Source: Rhizobium acidisoli
Lineage (GTDB): Bacteria > Pseudomonadota > Alphaproteobacteria > Rhizobiales > Rhizobiaceae
NCBI RefSeq assembly: GCF_002531755.2
Contig: NZ_CP035001.1
Coordinates: 248,001 to 312,000 of the forward strand
Reading direction: 5' to 3'
DNA length: 64,000 nucleotides
In this document: piece by piece, positions 55,113 through 63,025 of the stretch
Layout: each line of letters starts with the position of its first letter
Position numbering within the stretch: the stretch's first letter is position 1
The notes under the pieces: generated by a model
What the model was told of the DNA's origin: nothing
Database searches by the model: none
What the model saw: only the letters and a program-made list of their open reading frames with translations
Program-made: the position numbers and the translations under genes

Positions 55113-55729
55113 GCAGGGCTCCTGGAAGATCTGGATCGAACGAGTTTTACACGGTCCGTCAGGCTTGCGAAGTACCGTCAGATCTCAAGATATTGTTGAA
55201 AGAGCGGGTGATGGTTATCCTGTCGAAGGTCAACAAGATTGTCTCCGTCTCATAAACTCCTGATCGGCACGCCTGAGATGGCGTTCACAATAAGTCTTTC
55301 CCACTCGCCCTTTTCGCCAGCCGGCTGAACAGTCGGAGGCGCCTTGGATTCCTCGCCGGCGGGGTCGGCGTTCGACGCTGTCGGATGGCCTCGCGGAGGC
55401 GAGTCTGTTCTCCAGCGACGTTCCATTGCCTTCTGTACAACGCTGCCTACCATGGATCGTTCACCACGACCTGTCTCAATCGTCGTGTCTCACCGAACAC
55501 AAAGGGCACTCGACCCGTCGCCGGGGAGCGCCCTTCCACGCCGGATGACGCGCACATCGACAGAGGGATCGTCGTGACACAGCCATCGATACGGGGTGTG
55601 CATACTAAATGATGAGAGGCGCCAGCCGCTTCAAGAGGCCGATCTACGCGTGCAGCGAAGGGCAGCCATGCGTTGTGAACCCGGGCGCGGATCACCATAT
55701 TTCCGGAAACACTCACATAGATGGAAATC
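55113..55729. other. Gap without a well-supported gene
   Basis: A 67-codon minus-strand frame at 55250-55453 (ending GEWERLIVNAISGVPIRSL) could be a small protein but has no family or clear ribosome-binding site. Nothing else is supported. Confidence 0.3.
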
Positions 55730-55966
55730 ATGGTTTCGAGGATCAAACGAACCTTGACCGTCGGCCAGCGCGCGGCCGCGGTCGAGCGCACGAACACGAT
55801 CGCGCAAGAAGCAGCAGACGAAGAACGCCGCTGCCGCGAGGAGAAGACCGAACGGCTGCGCAGGGTCAGGCTCGCAGCGGCCGGGGCGACGTCGCGGAAG
55901 GAAGCAGCGGCTGCGTCGATGGAGAAATCCTCGTCAAACAATGCAATCTCAAACACTGGAGAATGA
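55730..55966 (+). CDS. Small charged hypothetical protein
   Basis: A 78-residue, mostly helical, charged protein: VSRIKRTLTVGQRAAAVERT then EERRCREEKTERLRRVRLAA. The heptad-like pattern suggests a coiled coil. The ATG at 55730 has GGA 5 bp upstream; another ATG three codons earlier has no good site. It is 1 bp from the XRE gene, so it may be co-transcribed with it. Function unknown. Confidence 0.55.
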   Translation: MVSRIKRTLTVGQRAAAVERTNTIAQEAADEERRCREEKTERLRRVRLAAAGATSRKEAAAASMEKSSSNNAISNTGE

Positions 55967-55967
55967 A

Positions 55968-56153
55968 ATGGATCACGTATCGAAGAATTTCGAGGCGGCA
56001 AACGCGCTGCGCAAAGGACGAGTTGCCAAGGGATATAGCCTGGAAGAGCTGGCGACCACCACAGGCCTGACGACCGCCGAGATCGTAGCGGCCGAGCGCG
56101 GGGACGACGTGCCGGCGCATAACGTCGAGCGGATCGAGCAAGCGCTGAGGTAA
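55968..56153 (+). CDS. Small XRE-type helix-turn-helix protein
   Basis: A 61-residue protein with a Cro/XRE helix-turn-helix: ALRKGRVAKGYSLEELATTT then GLTTAEIVAAERGDDVPAHN. The ATG at 55968 follows GGAG by 6 bp. Its small size leaves room for DNA binding only, so it may act as a dimer or with a partner. It follows the charged hypothetical gene directly. Confidence 0.72.
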   Translation: MDHVSKNFEAANALRKGRVAKGYSLEELATTTGLTTAEIVAAERGDDVPAHNVERIEQALR

Positions 56154-56413
56154 CCCTGCCTCATGACGTCGGCATAGTTCACGGTGGCAGCAATCTTCGC
56201 AGAGCCCACAAACACTTGATTATTGGTGTGAAATGGAAACGAACGCAGTTATCGTCTAGATGTAGGTCATCGGCGTCGTTGGTGAGTGCTCCACAGAGTG
56301 TTCGCGATAGCCGAGGTCGTTATCCGGCTTTGACCACGTATGTTGCTAGCACTGGTATGAGATGCGATGCGGAGAGGGTCGGAGCGAATTCGCCCGGCCT
56401 TTTTTATTTGTGT
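56154..56413. other. Gap between small genes
   Basis: A 260-bp AT-richer stretch between convergent small genes. No frame with family support; no strong hairpin. Confidence 0.3.
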
Positions 56414-56632
56414 TTAAGGCAGTGCGCCCGGCCATTCGTTCGACGGCTCCTCGGCTTCGACGCCGGGGCGATCCTCGGCGAGATCAGGATCTCGCTCGTA
56501 TGCCGTTCGCAGATGTCCCACCTCTTCGACGATCGCCTCATAGACGTCCGCCTGCTTCGCGCCTTGCACGACGAGCGAGTCGACGAAATCCTCCAGCCGC
56601 TCACGCAGACCGTCTTTCCAGTCGCGGCTCAT
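56414..56632 (-). CDS. Small acidic hypothetical protein
   Basis: A 72-residue protein (MSRDWKDGLRERLEDFVDSL then QADVYEAIVEEVGHLRTAYE) with a helical first half and an acidic, Pro-containing tail. The ATG overlaps the upstream stop as ATGA, and GGAG lies 8 bp upstream. It is the second gene of a two-gene unit behind a candidate EcfG promoter, so a general-stress role is likely. I recognise no named family. Confidence 0.65.
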   Translation of the reverse strand: MSRDWKDGLRERLEDFVDSLVVQGAKQADVYEAIVEEVGHLRTAYERDPDLAEDRPGVEAEEPSNEWPGALP

Positions 56633-56841
56633 CGTCGAATCTCCGGCTGGAGACGAACGCCCTGACAGAGCATTCCCCAGCTCGCACAATGTGACGATGC
56701 CCGACTTTCCGGTGCGGCGCCTTCATCAGGTTCAGGATCGGGAAGCGGTTCTTCGCCAGGAGCGCGATCAGGATCCGGGCGCGGATTGTCGAGCGGGGGC
56801 ACGGACGTCGGTGGCACGATAGGCTCGAATGGAACTGACAT
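56629..56841 (-). CDS. Small Pro/Asp-rich hypothetical protein
   Basis: A 70-residue, probably disordered protein rich in Pro, Asp and Glu (VPFEPIVPPTSVPPLDNPRP, then PLPDPEPDEG). The start has a strong GAGGAGG site, which argues for real expression. A near-perfect EcfG promoter ends 23 bp upstream. It overlaps the next gene by 4 bp. Function unknown. Confidence 0.65.
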   Translation of the reverse strand: MSVPFEPIVPPTSVPPLDNPRPDPDRAPGEEPLPDPEPDEGAAPESRASSHCASWGMLCQGVRLQPEIRR

Positions 56842-56863
56842 TCGTATTCCTCCTCGCAGCCTC

Positions 56864-56888
56864 AACGTGGGGAATGCCGGTGAGTTCC
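56864..56888 (-). promoter_or_regulatory. Candidate sigma-EcfG promoter, consensus match
   Basis: On the minus strand GGAAC (56888-56884), a 16-bp spacer and CGTT (56867-56864) match the EcfG/RpoE2 consensus GGAAC-N16/17-CGTT exactly. It lies 23 bp before the Pro-rich small gene. Confidence 0.7.
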
Positions 56889-57192
56889 TAGTGGTCTCTT
56901 TCCCATCAGTGGAAATTCCGCGCCCTCACCTTCAATGTGTCGATGGAGAAGGTCTCTGACGAAGATGTCGCGCGGCTGCGGCACCGGCGTCGGTCGTGCT
57001 TTGCGTTCCGGCTCCCGGCGATCCGTGAGCGAACTCGTCTCCCCTGCCCGCGGGCTGCTTGAAGTCAGCGTCGCGGTCGGCCAGGCCCGACAAGTCGCCG
57101 GATAATGAGCCCGCAAGGAAGATGATTGGTGCCGCCCGGTCATCGAGAGCAGGAGACGGATCGTTCGCGGCCGCTTTGCCTTTTTGCCTTCG
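56889..57192. other. Gap of about 300 bp
   Basis: A minus-strand open frame crosses this stretch but has no family character and covers the EcfG promoter, so it is not called. No repeat or hairpin of note. Confidence 0.35.
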
Positions 57193-57573
57193 TTAGCTCG
57201 CCATTTTGCGGGTTTCGGCCGCAGTCATCTCTCCAACCATCGCCGAGATGGCATTCATTCCATAGGGTTTGGGCATGAAGACCGCGTCAGAGGGCAGTTC
57301 CTCGGGTCGAACGATGCTGCCGCCTGAAGTGATGATCACAGGTACTTTCATGTCGGAGGACGATATCATGCGCGCGAGATCGAGGCCGCTCAGTCCGCCC
57401 GGCATGTCGACGTCTGTGATGACAGCGTCGATTTTCCTTCGACCAAGCACTGCAACAGCTTCGAGGACATTTCCTGCTTCGATGACATCATACCCCTCTT
57501 CGGCGAGAGTGTCTGCCAGCACCATGCGGATCAGAAGATCGTCTTCGACGATAAGTACGGTACGCTTGTACAT
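57193..57573 (-). CDS. Single-domain response regulator (CheY-like)
   Basis: A 126-residue receiver domain with no output domain. Acidic pocket EDD at 10-12, phospho-acceptor Asp54 in VITDVDMPGG, and Lys in FMPKPYG. The ATG at 57573 follows GGAGA by 6 bp; a long upstream extension of the frame is not coding. Such single receivers act by protein contact, for example in stress phosphorelays. No kinase gene is adjacent. Confidence 0.88.
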   Translation of the reverse strand: MYKRTVLIVEDDLLIRMVLADTLAEEGYDVIEAGNVLEAVAVLGRRKIDAVITDVDMPGGLSGLDLARMISSSDMKVPVIITSGGSIVRPEELPSDAVFMPKPYGMNAISAMVGEMTAAETRKMAS

Positions 57574-58249
57574 GGTCGTCTCCGTTCTGCGGTTACGAGA
57601 TGAACTCGCTTGCCCAGATTTAGATCGTCCCTCGGTGGGAGTATTCCCCCACATCTTTAATAAAATACCAACAATCGGTCGATGTGCTGTCGATGGAGCC
57701 AGTTTTGTAAATATTCTTCGCGCAACGACGCTAAGCCCAGGTTCAGCCATCGTCGCCAATTGCCGTGACATTTGTTGGTACCGATCATTATTGCTTGGTC
57801 CCAAACAGAAGGCCTTTATTTTGATCAGGCTCGGATTGCATGGTGGAGCGCTGCTATTTCGACGGGGGCCGTCATGGACACGGAGTTGCGCCGGTAGGAT
57901 CTTGGGTCCGGCCAGTGGTATGGTAAGCACCCGGTTGGTGCCGCATCTGGTCCTGATGGTTTGCAGGCTAAGAGGTCTGACTGGAATGCCCTGACAGGAC
58001 GCGTGTTCTGGGCGAAGCAGGCCGCTGAGGCGCTCGGCTGCTCTGTTTTTGTATTGTCGCACGCGGAGGAACGCTCATCGAGTTTCTAAGATCATTTTTC
58101 CACCAAGGGCTGCGTCGGGCCCCAAAACAGAGGCGGAATCAATTTCTGAGGGAGCTTCCGTAAGGCATTGAAAAATGATTCGTTTCGAGTCGGAACGAAT
58201 CACCCTGGCACGTCTTTGAGTCGGACCCTAGTGATTCGGAGTGAGTGTC
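57574..58249. other. 676-bp intergenic region upstream of response regulator and Ku genes
   Basis: No supportable gene. It holds divergent promoters and an inverted repeat, GATTCGTT at 58177-58184 and AACGAATC at 58194-58201 (9-bp spacer), 49 bp before the first Ku gene, a possible operator. A GGAAC at 58192 lacks a good -10 partner. Confidence 0.4.
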
Positions 58250-59164
58250 ATGGCGGCAGGACATCGTGCGCAGTGGAAGGGCTTCCTGAAGTTTGGGCAA
58301 GTCTCCTGCGGAATAGCGCTCTACACGGCGGCGAGCACGTCGGAACGCATCACCTTCAACACAATCAACAAGGCATCCGGCAATCGGGTGAACCGCATCT
58401 TCATCGACAGTGAGACCGAGGATCCTGTTCCGAAGGAGAAGCAGACCAAGGGCTTCGAGATCGACAACGGCCAGTACATCATCATCGATCCTGAGGAAGT
58501 CGCAGCGACGATCCCGGAAAGCAACAAAACGCTGGAGATCGAGGCGTTCATTCCCTGCTCGGAAGTCGACGACGTCTATTTCGACAAGCCCTACTACCTG
58601 ACCCCCGACAAGGCGGGCGGAGATGCCTTCGTTGCGCTCCGCGAGGCAATGAAGAAGTCAGAGGTGGTTGCCATCGCGCGTGCCGTTTTATTCCGCCGTG
58701 TCCGGGCAGTGCTGATACGCCCGCATGGCAAGGGGTTGATCGCCACCACCATGAACTACGATTACGAAGTTCGCTCATCGACAAAAGCGTTCGAGGAGAT
58801 GCCGAAGCTAAAGATCGAGGGCGAGATGCTTGATCTCGCCAAGCACATCATCGCCACCAAGAAGGGCGAGTTCAATCCAGCAACTTTCGACGACCGCTAT
58901 GAAGCCGCCCTTGCCGAGCTGGTGAAGGCGAAGATGGAAGGCAGGTCACTGCCGAAGCCGAAGAAGGTCGAGGTCTCGAATCCGAATAACCTTCTGGCCG
59001 CCCTTCGCGAAAGCGCTGGGCTTCTCAAGGCTGGGGCTGCCGAAAGCAAACCGAAACGTACGGCGGCAAACGCCAACCAAGGCGCCGGTCGGCAGCGCGC
59101 CACGCGAGCCACCGCTTCGAAGGCATCCGCGGCGAGATCGCCGGCGCACCGGAAGGCAAGCTAG
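58250..59164 (+). CDS. ku: Ku protein for non-homologous end joining (first copy)
   Basis: A 304-residue bacterial Ku. The beta-barrel core (WKGFLKFGQVSCGIALYTAA, NTINKASGNRVNRIFIDSET, YYLTPDKAGGDAFVALREAM) is complete, and the C-terminal tail is long and basic (SKPKRTAANANQGAGRQRAT). Ku rings thread onto DNA ends and recruit LigD, which is not in the window. GGAG precedes the start; a GTG three codons earlier is an alternative. The second Ku gene follows by 11 bp, a pairing known in rhizobia where different Kus may form heterodimers. Confidence 0.92.
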   Translation: MAAGHRAQWKGFLKFGQVSCGIALYTAASTSERITFNTINKASGNRVNRIFIDSETEDPVPKEKQTKGFEIDNGQYIIIDPEEVAATIPESNKTLEIEAFIPCSEVDDVYFDKPYYLTPDKAGGDAFVALREAMKKSEVVAIARAVLFRRVRAVLIRPHGKGLIATTMNYDYEVRSSTKAFEEMPKLKIEGEMLDLAKHIIATKKGEFNPATFDDRYEAALAELVKAKMEGRSLPKPKKVEVSNPNNLLAALRESAGLLKAGAAESKPKRTAANANQGAGRQRATRATASKASAARSPAHRKAS

Positions 59165-59175
59165 GGAGACTTGAC

Positions 59176-59988
59176 ATGGCACCGCGCTATTATTGGAAAG
59201 GCTACCTCAAGCTCTCACTAGTCACCTGCCCCGTCGCAATGACCCCGGCGACCTCCGAATCCGAGAAGGTCCGCTTCCATACCCTCAACAAGGACACCGG
59301 CAACCGCGTCGTTTCCCAATATGTGGATTCGATCACCGGAAAACCCGTGAAGGACGAGAACGAGGCCAAGGGCTATGCCCGCGGTGAGAACGACTACGTC
59401 ATCCTCACCGATGATGATTTGGATCGCGTCGCTCTCGACACAGTGAAGACCATCGATATCGAGAAGTTCGTTCCGGCTGACAGTATCGAATGGGTCTACC
59501 TCGAGAAGCCTCACTATCTGATGCCGGACGACGCTGTTGGCAACGAAGCCTTCGCGGTGATCCGCGATGCCATGAAGTCGGATGGGGTCGTCGGGGTCTC
59601 CAAGCTGGTAATGGGCCGTCGCGAACGCGCGGTTATCCTGGAGCCGCGCGATCAAGGCATCGTCCTGTGGTCTCTGCGGTATGGCGACGAAGTGCGGCCG
59701 GAGGAGTCGTACTTCGAGGATATCGATGACGACGCCGATCCCGATCTCGTGCCTCTGGTCCAGAAGCTCATAAAGCAGAAGTCCGCGCACTGGTCGTCGG
59801 ACATGGTCAGTGATCCGATCCAGACTAGCCTACTCAAGCTGATCGAAGAGAAGAGGAAGGCGCTGAAGCCGAAAAAGGCCGCCAAAGGCAAGGCTGCCGA
59901 GGCCGCACCGACGTCGAATGTGGTCAACATCATGGATGCTCTGCGAAAGAGCGTCGAAGCCGATCTCAAGGGAAGAAAGGCAGGGTGA
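59176..59988 (+). CDS. ku: Ku protein for non-homologous end joining (second copy)
   Basis: A 270-residue Ku, paralogous to the preceding gene (WKGYLKLSLVTCPVAMTPAT, LNKDTGNRVVSQYVDSITGK, HYLMPDDAVGNEAFAVIRDA). Its C-terminal tail, KLIEEKRKALKPKKAAKGKA then VVNIMDALRKSVE, is the LigD-contact type tail. GGGAG is upstream. It is 11 bp from the first Ku gene and 4 bp from the next small gene, so all three share a transcript. A fragment of a third Ku lies at 25714. Confidence 0.92.
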   Translation: MAPRYYWKGYLKLSLVTCPVAMTPATSESEKVRFHTLNKDTGNRVVSQYVDSITGKPVKDENEAKGYARGENDYVILTDDDLDRVALDTVKTIDIEKFVPADSIEWVYLEKPHYLMPDDAVGNEAFAVIRDAMKSDGVVGVSKLVMGRRERAVILEPRDQGIVLWSLRYGDEVRPEESYFEDIDDDADPDLVPLVQKLIKQKSAHWSSDMVSDPIQTSLLKLIEEKRKALKPKKAAKGKAAEAAPTSNVVNIMDALRKSVEADLKGRKAG

Positions 59989-59992
59989 CGCC

Positions 59993-60256
59993 ATGCATCT
60001 GACGGACACGAGAGTTGCTCACGAAGACGACGGCTGGCGGATCGACTTTCTCGGGGACGATGGCGAAGCTGTAACGGTTCATGTTGCCGATGGGGCTTAT
60101 GTCGATGAAGAGGTCGCAGTCGAGCGCGCTCGAGCGATCATGGTCCAGCTCACAGCCTTCGGGACACGTGGCGGCGGTAGGAGTCTGAATGCCTACGACG
60201 CAGCCAGCAACGGCAACTTTGACGACGACCAGCCGCTACTCGATACCCGGCACTGA
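59993..60256 (+). CDS. Small DUF6894-like hypothetical protein in Ku operon
   Basis: An 87-residue protein: VAHEDDGWRIDFLGDDGEAV, then EEVAVERARAIMVQLTAF. It begins 4 bp after the second Ku stop. The acidic, strand-then-helix pattern resembles small DUF6894-type rhizobial proteins, but this is a weak call. Its place in the Ku operon suggests a role in DNA-end repair or the same stress response. No catalytic motif is visible. Confidence 0.6.
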   Translation: MHLTDTRVAHEDDGWRIDFLGDDGEAVTVHVADGAYVDEEVAVERARAIMVQLTAFGTRGGGRSLNAYDAASNGNFDDDQPLLDTRH

Positions 60257-60310
60257 GACGTAGCTCGTGCGCGCCACCAGTAGCCCGGAAGAGTTTTGGA
60301 ATTTGATGAC

Positions 60311-60342
60311 GGGAACCGTCGCCTTGGTTTGCGACGGCTCCC
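60311..60342 (+). terminator. Hairpin after the Ku operon
   Basis: A 12-bp stem with one mismatch around CCGTCGC / GCGACGG (60316-60322, 60331-60337), 55 bp after the last gene. It has no T-run, so termination is uncertain. Confidence 0.45.
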
Positions 60343-60596
60343 GCCCGCATAGAGCGGCGTTACTGAGGTGCTGTCCCGGGGCGGCAATTGGAAGGTGGAT
60401 GGCGACGAAGACCATTTTCGACTCGCTCGAAGAGAGACTTGCCGATCTGCACGGCTAGGCTCGCCCTCGTCTCGGCTCTTGAGCAGCGGACGGAACGTCT
60501 GCGCGCTGCCCGTGATGGGCATCATTCTGCAGATCAAAGGCCAGCTTTCGAGACGAAGCTAGCGGGAAAGCCCGAGGTTCTAGTATCAAATCTCAC

Positions 60597-60648
60597 TAGA
60601 GCATGATGCCGAAAAGTGTGCGCGGTTTTCGGGCGACATCATGCTCTA
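60597..60648. repeat. Palindromic repeat element A
   Basis: Outer arms TAGAGCATGATG / CATCATGCTCTA (60597-60608, 60637-60648) are perfect; inner arms CCGAAAA / TTTTCGG continue the stem with a 4-nt bulge. It has the form of the dispersed palindromic elements common between genes in Rhizobium. Confidence 0.7.
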
Positions 60649-60659
60649 ACTCTCTAATT

Positions 60660-60711
60660 TAGAACAGGGTTCAGATTCTAGGCCAACCGGGCCTAAAATC
60701 ATCCTGTTCTA
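60660..60711. repeat. Palindromic repeat element B
   Basis: Outer arms TAGAACAGG / CCTGTTCTA (60660-60668, 60703-60711) and inner arms TAGGCC / GGCCTA (60679-60684, 60690-60695). It starts 11 bp after element A. The stop codon of the minus-strand membrane protein (60709-60711) is inside its right arm. Confidence 0.7.
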
Positions 60712-61107
60712 GAACCGCTCGCGGACCCTGTCGTACAGACTGCGGAGATCGTCGAGCGTTCGGTCGTACCGCGAGCGTGGCGGAGCAGCCCTCAGACCAG
60801 CAACCGCCAAGGCGAACACGCCGGCAAGCCCAGCGACGGCGACCAGTGTGGAGATAGGGTAAAGCTTAATCGTTGCTTTCGTCTGCCGTGCCGCCTGGCG
60901 TGCACCGCCCGCCACTGCGCCGGCGAGCTGGTCGCGAATGGCTTCCAACTGCCTACGCAGCGCGCCGATCTCCTGCTGTGCATCGAACACCGGCTGGGCC
61001 GGAATACCGACCGACGCGGTGTTAATGTCGACGATGCCGCGCGGAACGGGTTCGCCGATCTTCGCGCCTTCATCGAGCAGGGTGGGCCGCTCCTTCCTAG
61101 TAACCAT
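60709..61107 (-). CDS. Small membrane protein, ElaB/YqjD-like architecture
   Basis: A 132-residue protein. Residues 50-85 are a coiled coil (QQEIGALRRQLEAIRDQLAG), and 92-115 one transmembrane helix (YPISTLVAVAGLAGVFALAV), with a basic C-terminus. That order is typical of ElaB/YqjD ribosome-tethering proteins, but sequence likeness is not strong. The chosen ATG at 61107 follows AAGGAG. The stop codon is supplied by palindromic element B, which suggests the original end was replaced. Confidence 0.65.
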   Translation of the reverse strand: MVTRKERPTLLDEGAKIGEPVPRGIVDINTASVGIPAQPVFDAQQEIGALRRQLEAIRDQLAGAVAGGARQAARQTKATIKLYPISTLVAVAGLAGVFALAVAGLRAAPPRSRYDRTLDDLRSLYDRVRERF

Positions 61108-61137
61108 TGGTAGCTCCTTCTCACGGCCAGGCCGCAT

Positions 61138-61442
61138 TTGTTGAAAATCGCCGGGATATGTCTCGGAAGGAGCTTTTGTTCCCTGCGAAAGCCTTGGGAA
61201 AAAGGAAAGGCCTTGGCCTTCATATGCCCGCGGGATAACAAAAGCCCTGAACGGCGTCTTTCGGGCCTGGCGCGAACCTCTACGATGTTCAGGATGCAGC
61301 TCATAACGATCCGGGCTCTGTCCAGGCCTCAGCTGGCCGGGCGAAATCCAGCAGATTTGGAGGTCGAGATAAGCAATTGGGATAGATATTCGCCGCGCCG
61401 TAACGCGGTTACAATCATCGCTTAATGAGAAGGGAGGAAACG
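61138..61442. other. Intergenic stretch of about 300 bp
   Basis: It holds the divergent promoters of the membrane protein and the following secreted protein. No gene or strong hairpin is supported. Confidence 0.35.
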
Positions 61443-61880
61443 ATGAAAGCGATCACGGTTTCTGGCCTTATTATGCTAGCCTTCGTATCTAGTGCATATG
61501 CAGCAACCATGACAGCGGAGCAGTTGAAAAGAGAGTTGGTGGGCCACCCAATTCACTGGAAGTCAAAGACCCAATCGGGCGTCACAACTTATAAACCAGA
61601 CGGAACGATTGAAGCCACTGTCGACGGCGACAAGGCCACCTACAAGGGGACTTGGAGCATCAAAGACAATAAGATGTGTGAGAAGTTCGGCAAGGAAAAA
61701 TGTGCAACTAACAATTCGCTTGGAGGTAAGGAATACTCCAAGGGGCGGAACGTTTACGGTGGAATAGCGCCGGTTTGGTTTTCGTCACCAGGCGGCGTAA
61801 GCCGCCTGGTTTCTCGGGTAACAGAAAGCGCCTGTGCTCAGCCGGCACCCTTGATGCTCGTGTTGCAAAGGCTCCAATAG
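61443..61880 (+). CDS. Small secreted DUF995-like protein with odd C-terminus
   Basis: A 145-residue frame starting after GGGAGGAAACG. Signal peptide residues 1-20 (MKAITVSGLIMLAFVSSAYA). Residues 23-100 (MTAEQLKRELVGHPIHWKSK, then GTWSIKDNKMCEKFGKEKCA) resemble DUF995-like periplasmic proteins. After about NVYGG (residue 105) the frame runs on through a terminator hairpin and into the convergent gene, which suggests a frameshift or a lost stop. The true product is probably about 105 residues plus a short tail. Confidence 0.65.
   Translation: MKAITVSGLIMLAFVSSAYAATMTAEQLKRELVGHPIHWKSKTQSGVTTYKPDGTIEATVDGDKATYKGTWSIKDNKMCEKFGKEKCATNNSLGGKEYSKGRNVYGGIAPVWFSSPGGVSRLVSRVTESACAQPAPLMLVLQRLQ
61787..61812. 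terminator. Convergent terminator
   Basis: Stem ACCAGGCGGC / GCCGCCTGGT (61787-61796, 61801-61810) with loop GTAA and TTT on the plus strand. It sits between the DUF995-like and the minus-strand secreted gene. Confidence 0.75.
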
Positions 61881-62293
61881 CCGCCGCCCTTTTGGATCCA
61901 CTTCAGATCGCCGAGCGTGCCGGCATCCTTGGCAGCGTGATAGGCGTCGACGCAGGTGTGCAGGCGGCCTTTGCCCGGCGTTTCGCTTGAATATTTCTTG
62001 TCTACCGCCTTCGGGAACTTGACGCTCTTCGGCGCCGCGGTTGTCGGCTTTTCAGGCTCTTTTTCCGATGTTTTTGCGACGTCCGCCTCGTCTTCCTTAT
62101 CGGCGGCAGCCGCATCCGCCCCGCAGAATTTGGCTCGGAAGTCGTTCCACTTCATGCCTGTGGCGGAGCCGTCAGTTTTAGCCGCCTGATATTTTGTGCT
62201 GCATTCCTTCATCGTCAGCGCGTGCGCCGGCGTCGACATGATAAATGCAGCAAGCAACGATCCAGCAGCGGAGAGAAGCAATTTGTGCGACAT
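61838..62293 (-). CDS. Secreted hypothetical protein with two related cysteine segments
   Basis: A 151-residue exported protein. Signal peptide residues 1-25 (MSHKLLLSAAGSLLAAFIMS then TPAHA). Two related segments follow: MKECSTKYQAAKTDGSATGM with KWNDFRAKFC, and LHTCVDAYHAAKDAGTLGDL with KWIQKGGGYWSLC. Between them lies a charged Ala/Glu/Lys linker. The paired Cys in each segment probably form disulfides. I know no named function. Confidence 0.72.
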   Translation of the reverse strand: MSHKLLLSAAGSLLAAFIMSTPAHALTMKECSTKYQAAKTDGSATGMKWNDFRAKFCGADAAAADKEDEADVAKTSEKEPEKPTTAAPKSVKFPKAVDKKYSSETPGKGRLHTCVDAYHAAKDAGTLGDLKWIQKGGGYWSLCNTSIKGAG

Positions 62294-63025
62294 GTGATTG
62301 GCCTCGGTCGATGATGTTGATGTTTCAGTCTCCCTCTTCCGCCTGAGCTGTGACGCCGATGACGGAAGGCATATATTGGGGGCCTTCCTCAATGAACCTC
62401 CGATGAACAGCCGTGTTGACAAATCATTCAGCGACCAAGCCACGAGCCCGAAGTGGCGAAACGATTGGTGCGGAACTGTACGGGAACCGCATCCTCGGGC
62501 TGGTGGTTAGCCGCTAAGATCGTTGGATGGCGTATGCCCTGCACTGTTCGCGATCTACCCCCCACGGGGTTCCGGCCGCGCAGGAGTCAATGGTCCACTC
62601 CTTCTCCAACCCCTTCTGCGCGGCTCAAGGGGCGTGGGGCCGGTTGACAAAACTCATTAGCGGCGTCCGGTGCGACACCCGGCGACGTCGTCGCCCGATA
62701 CGAGCCTGATACGACCGCTCATTGCGCCTTCACGATGCTCTGGAGCTTGAGCGATTGCGGTTCATGCGGGAGCGACGACGCGAATTACGTTACCTACGGG
62801 ACGGATTAGCGCCTGGGTCGACCGGCGAAAACTCGATCAAGCATCTCGGCGGCGGGACGCCCATACCTTCGACATACCCGACCGGCAATCTGGCGCGTCT
62901 TCAAACATCGCCAGGATCCGTAGGCAAGTTCCGGCCCAGACTTTCGAACAAGTTTTCAGCAGCATTTCCCGAACGCCGGTCAACGAGCCCCACCAGCCGC
63001 TCCAACTGATGAGAGAAAACTATCC
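62294..63025. other. 732-bp region with no called gene
   Basis: A short plus-strand helix-like stretch near 62730-62810 (LHDALELERLRFMRERRREL) may be a gene fragment. A shared-operator half-site, CCATACCTTCG, lies at 62861-62871, 155 bp before the next gene. Otherwise nothing is supported. Confidence 0.35.

Noticed and set aside
55113..55300. Magnesium-sensing leader upstream of corA
   Set aside because: No conserved M-box-like pairing or leader peptide was seen.
55447..56001. 184-codon minus-strand frame
   Set aside because: It covers the opposite, better-supported small charged protein and has no family character.
57574..58062. N-terminal extension of the response regulator
   Set aside because: The extension lacks domain character, while an internal ATG with GGAGA begins a normal-length receiver.
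58192..58214. GGAAC at 58192 as an EcfG promoter for Ku
   Set aside because: At 16-17 bp spacing the -10 reads TCTT or similar rather than CGTT; only the -35 fits.
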